Below, piece by piece: positions 1 to 6,621 of a stretch of DNA of 64,000 nucleotides. The position numbers and the translations under genes are program-made. The notes below the pieces were generated by a model that was not told the DNA's origin, did no database searches, and saw nothing but the letters and a program-made list of their open reading frames with translations. How positions within the stretch are numbered: the first letter of the stretch is position 1; every line of letters starts with the position of its first letter. Location: contig NZ_NPJI01000114.1 of assembly GCF_002251435.1 (NCBI RefSeq), forward strand, positions 1 through 64,000. The letters run 5' to 3'. This DNA is from Prevotella sp. P2-180 (GTDB lineage Bacteria; Bacteroidota; Bacteroidia; Bacteroidales; Bacteroidaceae).

Positions 1-300
1 AAAGCCTGGCCGGCTGGGCCTGTACCAAAAAAAATTAAAAAATTAAAGATTAAAAAATTAAAGATTTTAAAGATTAAAGGCTTCGGGTTGGGAAAAGGAC
101 TTAAAGCCTGGCCGGCTGGGCCTGTACTCGCAAACAAGCTCACGCCCCTAAAGGGGTTGCTCGTGATTATCTACGCAACAGAGTTGCGATTGTTTGACGC
201 AATAGAATTGCGAGTGTTTGACGCAATAGAATTGCGAGTGTTTAACGCACATAGTGCGAGTGTTTATGCGCCGTGGGCGCCCATGCGGATTGATGATGAG
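1..300. repeat. Intergenic repeat, copy A, with five-hairpin array
   Basis: This is non-coding. It holds two copies of an AAAGCCTGGCCGGCTGGGCC block separated by an A/T-rich AAATTAAAGATT stretch, a CCCC/GGGG hairpin near 144-156, and five short hairpins at 174-188, 198-212, 222-236, 246-258 and 268-280. The hairpins are spaced 24, 24, 24 and 22 bases apart and joined by a constant GAGTGTTT-like linker. Stem sequences differ between units, yet both arms change together (CGCAAC/GTTGCG, CGCAAT/ATTGCG, CGCAC/GTGCG, GCGCC/GGCGC). The 71-codon open frame across it is a by-product of the repeats. The left end is cut by the window edge. Confidence 0.85.
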
Positions 301-437
301 TGATTATTGATGATTATTCACACATTATATATTTTCAGCGGTGTTCGTCATGTAAGTGATTGTTTTATTTTATACGCGCCCTATTCTATGTTATGTCGCC
401 CTTGCAGGGCTATATGGGATATGTAGTCCTTGCTGGG
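301..437. other. Non-coding spacer with small GC hairpins
   Basis: No gene is seen here. A TGATTATTGATGA-type stretch follows the hairpin array. Two more short palindromes lie near 400-445, in the style GCCCTTGCAGGGC and GTCCTTGCTGGGCTAGGAC. These sit just downstream of the stop of the reverse-strand cassette at 438, so they could also act as its transcript end. No clear U-tract terminator is visible. Confidence 0.4.
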
Positions 438-641
438 CTAGGACGTCGCTATTGCACACTCAAACTCATGCAGAAACTGAGAATAAAGCATATCCAAGTC
501 TTCATTAACACTTTCTTCTTGGAGTGACGCATAGAAGTCTGAATTGTAGAAAAAACGCATCGCTACTTGCATATCAACTTTTGTATCCTCTACAAATCGC
601 TGCAATAATGTCCGACCTAACTGATTCTTATTTACAATCAT
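438..641 (-). CDS. Small protein, third gene of DUF3990 cassette (67 aa)
   Basis: This 67-residue soluble protein has no signal peptide or membrane segment. Its ATG overlaps the stop of the DUF3990 gene by four bases (ATGA), so translation is almost certainly coupled. Small genes of this size often accompany DUF3990 genes in Bacteroidales, and the protein loosely resembles that companion class, with a motif of the type RFFYNSDFYASLQEE in mid-protein. An immunity, antitoxin or accessory role is inferred from position only. It is followed by repeat DNA, not by another gene. Confidence 0.6.
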   Translation of the reverse strand: MIVNKNQLGRTLLQRFVEDTKVDMQVAMRFFYNSDFYASLQEESVNEDLDMLYSQFLHEFECAIATS

Positions 642-1117
642 AACTTTCCGATTATCTTAAGTGACGAGATTGCCTCGTCAGAAATGAAACAATATTGATA
701 TGTACACCTCTTCCATTTGAGGTTCTCCATCAGCTCGATTTCTGTAATCTCTCCCAACATGTGCTTCACAAACTGTGTTCGCACATCATCATTGGCAATA
801 GGGCCTATCACTATGTCATAATCATTATTACGTACCTGTCTATTAGCCTTAATAAATGATACCCATTCCAAACTATAACCATCAAATCTTATAACCCTAA
901 GTGAACCATCATACAAATGCGAATCATCAAATTCGAATTCTGTAACAACAGCTTCCTTGGTTCTTGATTTAGGTTTGTCTGCCTTGTACTTAGCAAAATT
1001 CCATGCCTGATTGATGTCATCACTCAAATAAAATCCCTTACCGAAATCTTTATTTATCTGTGAATATGACAAATCAATATTCTCTATCTCAACATCTGAA
1101 CCATGATATAGTTTCAT
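638..1117 (-). CDS. DUF3990 protein, PARP-like toxin candidate (159 aa)
   Basis: The start is taken at the internal ATG (MKLYHGSD), because it overlaps the upstream stop by one base (TGATG) and gives the family's usual N-terminus. The start nine codons earlier would extend into the upstream gene. LYHGS near residue 5 and DFGKGFYLS near residues 25-33 resemble the His and Tyr positions of the ADP-ribosyltransferase H-Y-(E/D/Q) triad (compare GKGIYFA in PARPs). From memory, DUF3990 belongs to the ADP-ribosyl Pfam clan. An NAD-dependent toxin or modifier is an inference. It is flanked on both sides by overlapping small genes, as in toxin-antitoxin operons. Confidence 0.75.
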   Translation of the reverse strand: MKLYHGSDVEIENIDLSYSQINKDFGKGFYLSDDINQAWNFAKYKADKPKSRTKEAVVTEFEFDDSHLYDGSLRVIRFDGYSLEWVSFIKANRQVRNNDYDIVIGPIANDDVRTQFVKHMLGEITEIELMENLKWKRCTYQYCFISDEAISSLKIIGKL

Positions 1118-1338
1118 CACAATCGCCCTCCATTCATTTGACATACCTCTAGAACATCGTCTATGGCATAGTCAAAATCCAATGTGTGAATCACGTCATA
1201 ATGATCCCTCACAAAAGCTAAACCTTTGTGCACATCCAAATAGTTGAATGCCTGCTTCTCGCTTATTCCTACACGGTCTGCAAACATCTTAACGAATACC
1301 ATCAAGTATTCTAATTGCTTTACAATATTAATAGGCAT
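1117..1338 (-). CDS. DUF3791 family protein, first gene of cassette (73 aa)
   Basis: This 73-residue protein has the DUF3791 pattern: a helical N-terminus, then FVRDHYDVIHTLDFDYAIDD and a GG near the C-terminus. It is first in a three-gene reverse-strand operon with the DUF3990 gene (one-base overlap) and the 67-aa gene (four-base overlap). DUF3791 and DUF3990 genes commonly adjoin each other in Bacteroidota. An antitoxin or DNA-binding role is inferred from gene order and from the palindrome over the promoter. No experimental function is known to me. Confidence 0.75.
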   Translation of the reverse strand: MPINIVKQLEYLMVFVKMFADRVGISEKQAFNYLDVHKGLAFVRDHYDVIHTLDFDYAIDDVLEVCQMNGGRL

Positions 1339-1356
1339 AATCTATTCCAACAGGTG

Positions 1357-1408
1357 ATTTGCACCTAATTTGGGTGCAAATATACATATTAGTTTTGAGA
1401 TTTGCAAG
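1357..1408 (-). promoter_or_regulatory. Promoter with operator-like palindrome for the DUF3990 operon
   Basis: On the reverse strand a -7 element TATATTTG (1384-1377) lies 20 bases from a -33-like CTTG (1408-1405). The perfect inverted repeat ATTTGCACC-N7-GGTGCAAAT (1357-1365 and 1373-1381) overlaps the -7 element and the expected transcription start. This layout fits autorepression by a cassette-encoded protein, as in type II toxin-antitoxin operons. The regulation itself is inferred. Confidence 0.6.
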
Positions 1409-1439
1409 GAAATCTTGAAAAATGTGGGGATTTTGATTG

Positions 1440-1940
1440 CTAATTCCACAAGTCGCGAAGTCCGTCTTTCCAGGCAGGGAAAGGTGGGGTGGTGTTGAGC
1501 TCGTTGTAGATATCAACGTTCTTATTGACTAGCATCGCCACTTTGTCCAATAGATTGTTGTCTATATGGGCGATGAGAGGGGTATCGACGTCACCATCAC
1601 AAAAGACACCAAATCCTCTTTCGTGAGCAGGGGCGTTTCTATGACTTAGAAGACTGACGTCGTCCTTGTCTTCGCCGGTTAGAACGGCAAAGAGAGTTGG
1701 ACAGTTCTTCTGGATTCTCGGCAGTTGGGCATCGGGATTCTGCATGCGCATGAAGTATTTGTCCCAATTGGCATAGAGCATAATCTTGCCTCCGGTGCCT
1801 CGGGTCATGTTGATAATGACATATATGCCAGGCTTCAGTTTAAAGATGAATTCTATGCAGTCCTTTCGGGTGCTCAACGTGAGGTTCGGCATTTCTTCGT
1901 AGAAGGTGGCACCGGCCTTTGTATCGAGTAGTTTTCGCAT
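1440..1940 (-). CDS. Hypothetical protein (166 aa)
   Basis: I do not recognise a family. The protein is soluble, 166 residues, without signal peptide or transmembrane segment. It has Trp/Tyr-rich stretches such as YANWDKYFMRMQNP and a C-terminal PPFPAWKDGLRDLWN. Base composition and codon use look like a real gene of this genome, and the ATG gives a sensible full-length frame. It is a single-gene unit between the DUF3791/DUF3990 cassette and repeat DNA, so it probably belongs to the accessory gene set. A DUF4304- or immunity-like role cannot be excluded. Confidence 0.6.
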   Translation of the reverse strand: MRKLLDTKAGATFYEEMPNLTLSTRKDCIEFIFKLKPGIYVIINMTRGTGGKIMLYANWDKYFMRMQNPDAQLPRIQKNCPTLFAVLTGEDKDDVSLLSHRNAPAHERGFGVFCDGDVDTPLIAHIDNNLLDKVAMLVNKNVDIYNELNTTPPFPAWKDGLRDLWN

Positions 1941-2195
1941 AATATAATTAATTATTGTATCCGTAATACGATTTTGCCGGAATGATTATTCGCAAGCTCA
2001 TCAAGCTATGCAAGTTTCTGATAAACGTTGCTCTAAAAGGTGAAGGGAAATGACGGGATATTTCGAAACCAATACAACATTGGACAAAGAGATCACGGTT
2101 TTATTTTTGTGAACAGCAATTATTCACACATTGTAAATTTAAAGAGGAGTTCATCAAGCTAAAGCAAGTGCCATAAATGACCAGCAATTGTCATA
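1941..2195. other. Non-coding spacer, A/T-rich
   Basis: This stretch precedes repeat copy B. No coding frame with family resemblance was seen. It should contain the promoter of the reverse-strand 166-aa gene, but no strong TAnnTTTG element stands out. Confidence 0.4.
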
Positions 2196-2490
2196 AAAAA
2201 ATGTTTTTCGAAAATTCCCCCGTCCCCTCTTAACCTGAATAGGGGCTCCACCTCTCTCCTAAATCCTCCCTCCTCAGGAGGAAGGACTTAAAGCCTGGCC
2301 GGCTGGGCCTGTACGAGCAAACAAGCTCTCGCCCCTAAAGGGGTTGCTCGTGGTTATCTACGCAACAGAGTTGCGAGTATTTGACGCAATAGAATTGCGA
2401 GTGTTTAACGCACATAGTGCGAGTGTTTATGCGCCGTGGGCGCCCATGCGGATTGATGATTAGTGATTATTGATGAACTGATTGGTGATT
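2196..2490. repeat. Intergenic repeat, copy B, with four-hairpin array
   Basis: This copy runs from a TTTTCGAAAATTCCCCCGTC block through a shortened AAGCCTGGCCGGCTGGGCC block to hairpins with stems CGCAAC/GTTGCG, CGCAAT/ATTGCG, CGCAC/GTGCG and GCGCC/GGCGC (about 2364-2450). It then ends in the TGATTATTGATGA tail. It has one CGCAAT unit fewer than copy A and lacks the long AAATTAAAGATT stretch. It is non-coding and sits just downstream of the DUF1016 gene stop. Confidence 0.8.
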
Positions 2491-2520
2491 TATCTCAAAC
2501 CATCATCCTTTTATCAAAGG

Positions 2521-3639
2521 TCACTGATTATCTGTTTGCAGTTCTTTCTCGATTTCCTCAATTGTGGGCAGGCTGCCACGGAAATCGGCAGGAAGGGCTT
2601 GTGCCAACTCGTAATCTGAGATGCCGATGGGCTTCTGGATGTCGCGAAGAGCGTATTCTGCCTTGATGCGGTCTTTGGACTTGCAGAGCAGCAGCCCGAT
2701 GGTTCGGTTGTCTCCCTCGCGGCAAAGGATGTCATCGACCGCAGAACAATAGAAGTTCAACTTACCGATATATTCCGGCATGAACTCCGTGTCTTTCAAT
2801 TCGATTACTAAATAGCGATGGAGGAAGGTATTGTACATCAGTATGTCGATGTAATAGTCATCGCCCGAGACCTCTATGTGGTACTGCCGTCCCATGAAGG
2901 CAAAACCTGCGCCCATTTCGATGAGAAACTTCTCTACATGCTTTATTAGCCCGAGCTCCACATCGCGCTCATTGTACTGGTCGGTGAAGGTGAGCATATC
3001 GAAGATGTAGGGATCTTTGAGCATCGATTTCACATCTTTGGCTTCAGGTGAAGGAAGTGTCGTGTCGAAATTGTTTGCCAAGGCTCCGTGTTTGCCATAG
3101 TCGTCGAGTTTGATTGCTTCTTGCAGATAGCGTGTCGTCCAATGGTTGGTGATGCTCTGCACCATATACCAATAGCGTGCACGTATGTCCTTGACCTGCT
3201 TAATCAGTACAAGATTATGCGTCCAGTCCAGATGTCTGACAGGGAGGGTAAAATTGTAGTTTTCCAATTGCGAAATCGCTGATTTCGTAATTGTGGGAAC
3301 GTCACATTTCACCATCGTCAGTTCTTTATTGTATTCATTATAGAACTGTATCATATACTGCATATTGCGTACCGTGAAGCCTTTGATCTCGGAATATTCG
3401 TTCTTCAAATCCACAGCCAACCGTTGCAAGGTCTTCTTGCCCCATCCATCGGTATCTTGGCTTTGCTGCAACATGCCGCCAATATCCCAATACATCCTGA
3501 GCATTTCTTCGTTGGCAGCATATATCGCCCGTTGTTGGGCAATCTGTACCCGCTGCTTGACTTTGCGAAGCAATGTCGCATAACCACGGAAGCTATCCGA
3601 CATGCTCTCTATTTCTTGCTTATCTGTGTTTTTGGCCAT
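2521..3639 (-). CDS. DUF1016/YhcG-type PD-(D/E)XK nuclease (372 aa)
   Basis: An N-terminal YhcG domain (about residues 15-170) carries the family pattern YWDIGGML and GFTVRNMQYMIQFY. A C-terminal PD-(D/E)XK-like domain (about 190-350) shows an Asp (YYIDILMYN) followed by VIELKD, the ELK catalytic pair. The length of 372 fits full-length family members. YhcG proteins are putative nucleases linked to Holliday-junction processing or defence islands; the exact role is unknown. It lies 47 bases downstream of the Panacea gene on the same strand, so the two may be co-transcribed. The ATG start at MAKNTDK is well placed. Confidence 0.85.
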   Translation of the reverse strand: MAKNTDKQEIESMSDSFRGYATLLRKVKQRVQIAQQRAIYAANEEMLRMYWDIGGMLQQSQDTDGWGKKTLQRLAVDLKNEYSEIKGFTVRNMQYMIQFYNEYNKELTMVKCDVPTITKSAISQLENYNFTLPVRHLDWTHNLVLIKQVKDIRARYWYMVQSITNHWTTRYLQEAIKLDDYGKHGALANNFDTTLPSPEAKDVKSMLKDPYIFDMLTFTDQYNERDVELGLIKHVEKFLIEMGAGFAFMGRQYHIEVSGDDYYIDILMYNTFLHRYLVIELKDTEFMPEYIGKLNFYCSAVDDILCREGDNRTIGLLLCKSKDRIKAEYALRDIQKPIGISDYELAQALPADFRGSLPTIEEIEKELQTDNQ

Positions 3640-3686
3640 ACTGGTGACTGATGAGTGATTATTGATTGATGATGATTGATTATGGA

Positions 3687-4283
3687 TTAATGACTGATGA
3701 CTGTTTTTTTTGCATAAGCCCTACTCATTTGAAGAAATTCCAATTGGTCTTGGTAAAACTCCTTTCCTGTTTCGGTCAGTTCTTCAGAAAAATCTATCAC
3801 ACTGTCGGAATTATTCATCAGTTTGTTTTCAAACGGTAACAATAGATTATCCCGTTCTGCTACCTTATGCCATAGAGAACCTTTCTTGTGAGTGATACTA
3901 ACAAGTTCCTTGGCGGTCTTATCCCCGTATTTCCTTATTACCTCATCCATCACGAGCAAGTCGTTATCTGAGAATTCTTCGTCAGAAAAAGACTTTGCAG
4001 GCAAGATATATGTAGCGTCACCCACAACTTCCTTGGTCACATAACCGTCCAAGATGACAAGATTTTCCGACAAGTCGATAAAAACATCCTTAACAACAGG
4101 GCCTGCCTGCCATACTTCATAAGGCAAGCCCAAGAAAGGGGTATGAAATCTTCTTACGCTATATTCTTCCATAAAATACAGCAACTTAAGCAATTTTGTT
4201 TTGCTCAAGTTTTTTGTATGGGAAGCAATATACACCGCAGTGTTTCCCAGTTTTTCCTTGTCGTTTTTTGTCATTCTACACAT
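3687..4283 (-). CDS. Panacea-domain (SocA/DUF4065-like) protein
   Basis: The pattern NTAVYIASHTKNLSKTKLLKLLYF, then PFLGLPYEVWQAGPVV and a C-terminal helical half match the Panacea/SocA antitoxin domain. Its members neutralise many unrelated toxins in toxin-antitoxin pairs or act as proteolytic adaptors. An ATG at 4316 would lie inside the promoter -7 element, so translation should start at 4283 (MCRMTKND) or 4274 (MTKND). The gene downstream on the same strand is the DUF1016 nuclease, a possible partner. No separate small toxin gene is visible next to it. Confidence 0.8.
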   Translation of the reverse strand: MCRMTKNDKEKLGNTAVYIASHTKNLSKTKLLKLLYFMEEYSVRRFHTPFLGLPYEVWQAGPVVKDVFIDLSENLVILDGYVTKEVVGDATYILPAKSFSDEEFSDNDLLVMDEVIRKYGDKTAKELVSITHKKGSLWHKVAERDNLLLPFENKLMNNSDSVIDFSEELTETGKEFYQDQLEFLQMSRAYAKKTVISH

Positions 4284-4313
4284 AATGGCATTTGTTTCTT
4301 TCAATTTACGTCG

Positions 4314-4345
4314 CAAAGATACGCATTATTTCCCAATCTACCAAA
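4314..4345 (-). promoter_or_regulatory. Promoter of the Panacea gene
   Basis: On the reverse strand TATCTTTG (4321-4314) stands exactly 20 bases from TTTG (4345-4342), the Bacteroidota sigma-ABfr pattern. It overlaps the farthest upstream in-frame ATG and therefore helps to place the true start at 4283 or 4274. Confidence 0.65.
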
Positions 4346-4379
4346 CTTTTCCTCTTTTTTTATCAATCATTAAGACGGT

Positions 4380-4770
4380 GGATCTTTCTACCTCACCCGT
4401 CCTCTCCTGCCAGGAGAGGCTCCTACTTTTTCGAAAACTCCCCCGTCCCCTCTTAACCTGAAGAGGGGCTCCACCGCTTTCCCCTAAATCCCCTTTCCCC
4501 TCAGGGTACAGGGGACTTAAAGCCTGGCCGGCTGGGCCTGTACCAAAAAAAATTAAAAAATTAAAGATTAAAAAATTAAAGATTTTAAAGATTAAAGGCT
4601 TCGGGTCGGGAAAAGGACTTAAAGCCTGGCCGGCCGGGCCTGTACGAGCAAACAAGCTCTCGCCCCTACGGGGTTGCTCGTGGAGTTTGACGCAACAGAA
4701 TTGCGATTATTTGACGCAATAGAATTGCGAGTGTTTATGCGCCGTGGGCGCCCATGCGGAACAGATGGTA
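4380..4770. repeat. Intergenic repeat, copy C, with three-hairpin array
   Basis: The first 279 bases (4380-4658) are a near-identical direct repeat of 5142-5420, offset by 762 bases. They begin with a CTCCTGCCAGGAG palindrome, then CCCCCGTCCCCTCTTAACCTG, then two AAGCCTGGCCGG blocks around the AAATTAAAGATT stretch. After a CCCC/GGGG hairpin come three small hairpins (4690-4760), one with a mismatched stem (CGCAAC/ATTGCG). The 105-codon open frame across the block is not regarded as a gene. Confidence 0.85.
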
Positions 4771-4837
4771 TGCGGACGCCTCTGGGAACGTGGGCGTCTC
4801 GCCAGCGGCCATCGCGAAGCCACACCAACATGTGATA

Positions 4838-4902
4838 CACTGAACAGGATACATGGGCAGAAGAAAATCCATTGTTAATATAGAAAGGAACCGTATCAGA
4901 AA
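4838..4902 (-). pseudogene. Possible GNAT acetyltransferase C-terminal remnant
   Basis: Immediately after the stop of the 49-aa gene, a different reverse frame encodes DTVPFYINNGF followed by about 14 more residues, after which repeat sequence takes over. The FYxNGF motif is typical of the last strand region of GNAT enzymes. I recall GNAT toxins following small antitoxin-like genes of this sort in Bacteroidales. Only about 22 codons are left, so this is a weak call. It could be chance. Confidence 0.3.
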
Positions 4903-5052
4903 CTAAAAGATCATAGCATTGATTCGCTCTGCACCCTTGTTTATACGTATGGTTTCTTCTTCAGAAGCCTTTTTATTCTGCGAAAGCTCCTGAATAAAAT
5001 CAATTGCAGCCTGTCCTTTCAAAACAGGTGTTGGTGCTATAGGTTTTGCCAT
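4903..5052 (-). CDS. Small antitoxin-like protein, orphan (49 aa)
   Basis: The frame reads MAKPIAPTPVLKGQ at the N-terminus, then AAIDFIQELSQNKK and a Glu-rich middle, ending INAMIF. Small proteins starting with MA-PI-PTPVLKG are a common Bacteroidota class that I associate with downstream acetyltransferase (GNAT) genes. That link is from memory. A strong promoter (TATCTTTG with CTTG 20 bases away) lies 30 bases upstream. No intact partner gene follows, only a possible remnant and repeat copy C. The gene is intact with sensible codon use. Confidence 0.65.
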   Translation of the reverse strand: MAKPIAPTPVLKGQAAIDFIQELSQNKKASEEETIRINKGAERINAMIF

Positions 5053-5081
5053 AATCGTAAGTATATTTTATATTTTCGCCG

Positions 5082-5113
5082 CAAAGATACACATTTATTC
5101 TGATATTTGCAAG
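5082..5113 (-). promoter_or_regulatory. Promoter of the 49-aa antitoxin-like gene
   Basis: On the reverse strand TATCTTTG (5089-5082) and CTTG (5113-5110) are separated by exactly 20 bases. The ATG lies 30 bases downstream at 5052. Confidence 0.65.
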
Positions 5114-5141
5114 GAAATCGAAGAAAAAAGTAATTGTTGAG

Positions 5142-5600
5142 GGATCTTTCTACCTCACCCGTCCTCTCCTGCTAGGAGAGGCTCCTACTTTTTCGAAAAC
5201 TCCCCCGTCCCCTCTTAACCTGAAGAGGGGCTCCACCGCTTTCCCCTAAATCCCCTTTCCCCTCAGGGGACAGGGGACTTAAAGCCTGGCCGGCTGGGCC
5301 TGTACCAAAAAAAATTAAAAAATTAAAGATTAAAAAATTAAAGATTTTAAAGATTAAAGGCTTCGGGTTGGGAAAAGGACTTAAAGCCTGGCCGGCTGGG
5401 CCTGTACGAGCAAACAAGCTTTAACTCAGTTGATTCTCGGCTGCACTCGGCAGAGCATTCAAGCGAGCTTGATGCTTTGCTCTCGCTGGCACGAGAATTC
5501 GCCCCTAAAGGGGTTGCTCGTGGAGTTTGACGCAACAGAGTTGCGAGTGTTTATGCGCCGTGGGCGCCCATGCGGATTGATGATGAGTGATTATTGATTG
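5142..5600. repeat. Intergenic repeat, copy D, with insert and two-hairpin array
   Basis: Bases 5142-5420 repeat 4380-4658 nearly exactly. A 79-base insert (5421-5499) then interrupts the copy, after which the CCCC/GGGG hairpin and only two array hairpins follow (CGCAAC/GTTGCG and GCGCC/GGCGC), ending in the TGATTATTGAT tail. It lies between the antitoxin-like gene and the stop of upxY and is non-coding. Confidence 0.85.
5421..5499. repeat. 79-base hairpin-forming insert in repeat copy D
   Basis: Copies B and C go directly from CAAACAAGCT to CTCGCCCCTA, whereas copy D carries 79 extra bases there. The insert contains ATTCTCG near its left end and CGAGAAT at its right end as inverted ends. 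Inside is a long imperfect stem (AGAGCATTCAAGC with GCTTGATGCTTTGCTCT). It looks like a miniature mobile or palindromic element. No target-site duplication is evident. Confidence 0.6.
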
Positions 5601-5640
5601 TAAGCGTCCAAAATTCAAGATTATAACTGAGGATTAAGGG

Positions 5641-6213
5641 TCATTTCGAGGGTTTCTCCAGGACTTGGATAAACTCCGATTCTACCAAAATGGCGGCGGA
5701 GAGGTTGCACTCCTGAAGGTCGATGAGGAGACGCTTGAACTTGCTGCCTTTCTTGGTCATCAGACGACCCTCGAAGCCGTCGAGACGACCTCCGATGATG
5801 CGGATACGACTACCATAGATTTCTGGACGTACCTCATCTAAGCTGTAGTATTCTACGTTGTCGGTCGTGTTGACGGCATCCCTGAACTTCTCAAAGTCCT
5901 TGTGACGCACACTCATGGCTTCATACTGCTTGCCGCCACGCACATAGCGGTATTGCAGCAGGGGCATCTCACGGACGATAGGATCCAACTCTTCCTTCGA
6001 CTTATGGACGAAGACAAGGTCGGGCATGTAGGGGACAAAACGCACAACACGCTTCCCGTACTCCTTAAACACATGTTGTTTGAGAGGCACAAACACGCAG
6101 TCTGCCATTTCGGGCATCTCCTGCAGTTGCTTATAAGCGGGCTTCTTGGCGTTTGGACGTGCCAAATCGCGCAACACATACCAGCGGTCGTCTGACGTTT
6201 TTTCCGTTCCCAT
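5641..6213 (-). CDS. UpxY-family (NusG-like) transcription antiterminator, orphan
   Basis: The N-terminal NusG-like domain (about residues 10-110) begins RWYVLRDLARPNAKK and contains CVFVPLKQHVFKEYGK. The C-terminal KOW-like part (about 130-190) reads GSRIRIIGGRLDGFEGRL. The start at 6213 (MGTEKTSDD) is chosen; the 17 codons before it look like untranslated leader. UpxY proteins bind the leader of a capsule or exopolysaccharide operon and promote its full transcription. No polysaccharide genes follow, only repeat copy D. A truncated recombinase lies upstream, so the locus looks like a capsule-locus relic or one that acts in trans. Confidence 0.85.
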   Translation of the reverse strand: MGTEKTSDDRWYVLRDLARPNAKKPAYKQLQEMPEMADCVFVPLKQHVFKEYGKRVVRFVPYMPDLVFVHKSKEELDPIVREMPLLQYRYVRGGKQYEAMSVRHKDFEKFRDAVNTTDNVEYYSLDEVRPEIYGSRIRIIGGRLDGFEGRLMTKKGSKFKRLLIDLQECNLSAAILVESEFIQVLEKPSK

Positions 6214-6480
6214 AAATGAGAAAAGGGATAGCCTTGGAGGGATGAAAATGGAGGCGAAAAGCACTTCTCTTATTCCTGCTTGCTTCTCTATTTCGCTGAG
6301 AAACAGGCAGTTATAGAGATTTATGTAAAAGCTGGCTATTGGAGCCAGGCTTTCTGACAGCTGGGGCTTTCATCTTAACCTCTCATCCTTTTCAGTAAAA
6401 TTAATCACTTGTTTGTTGTATGCAATTATCTTCTTCTCTTGGTAAGAGATGGATTTAATCGGTAGCAAAAGTACAAAAAA
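6214..6480 (-). promoter_or_regulatory. Long upxY leader with hairpin and possible promoter
   Basis: A candidate reverse -7 element TACTTTTG (6473-6466) lies about 250 bases before the upxY start; its -33 box is unclear. The intervening leader is non-coding and forms a stable hairpin at 6329-6352 (AAGCCTGGCT/AGCCAGCTT). Long structured leaders are usual for UpxY-controlled operons because the protein acts on the nascent transcript. Confidence 0.45.
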
Positions 6481-6621
6481 GTTTTAAAACTGCATAATAA
6501 TTACGGAATTATCTTTAACGAACAGGTAAAATAGTTGATTTGTATCAAGTTGAGCCGTTTTTCAAAAGGTAATACAAATGTTGAGCGAATCATCTAATCG
6601 GCTTTCTTATCTTATTGGAAA
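6481..6621. other. Non-coding spacer downstream of truncated recombinase
   Basis: This is A/T-rich sequence. No remnant of the missing recombinase catalytic domain could be read in any frame here. Confidence 0.4.

Noticed and set aside
172-282. Regular 24-base spacing suggesting a CRISPR array
   Set aside because: There are no unique spacers of constant length; each unit is itself a hairpin with varying arms, and no cas genes are present.
88-303. 71-codon open frame with repeated amino-acid motif (ATELRLFDAIELRVFDAIELRVF)
   Set aside because: The repeated peptide simply reflects the hairpin array; the other copies of the repeat do not keep this frame.
4338-4655. 105-codon open frame with a Phe/Ile-rich stretch
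   Set aside because: It lies entirely in repeat copy C, and the same frame recurs in copy D; no start signal or family resemblance.
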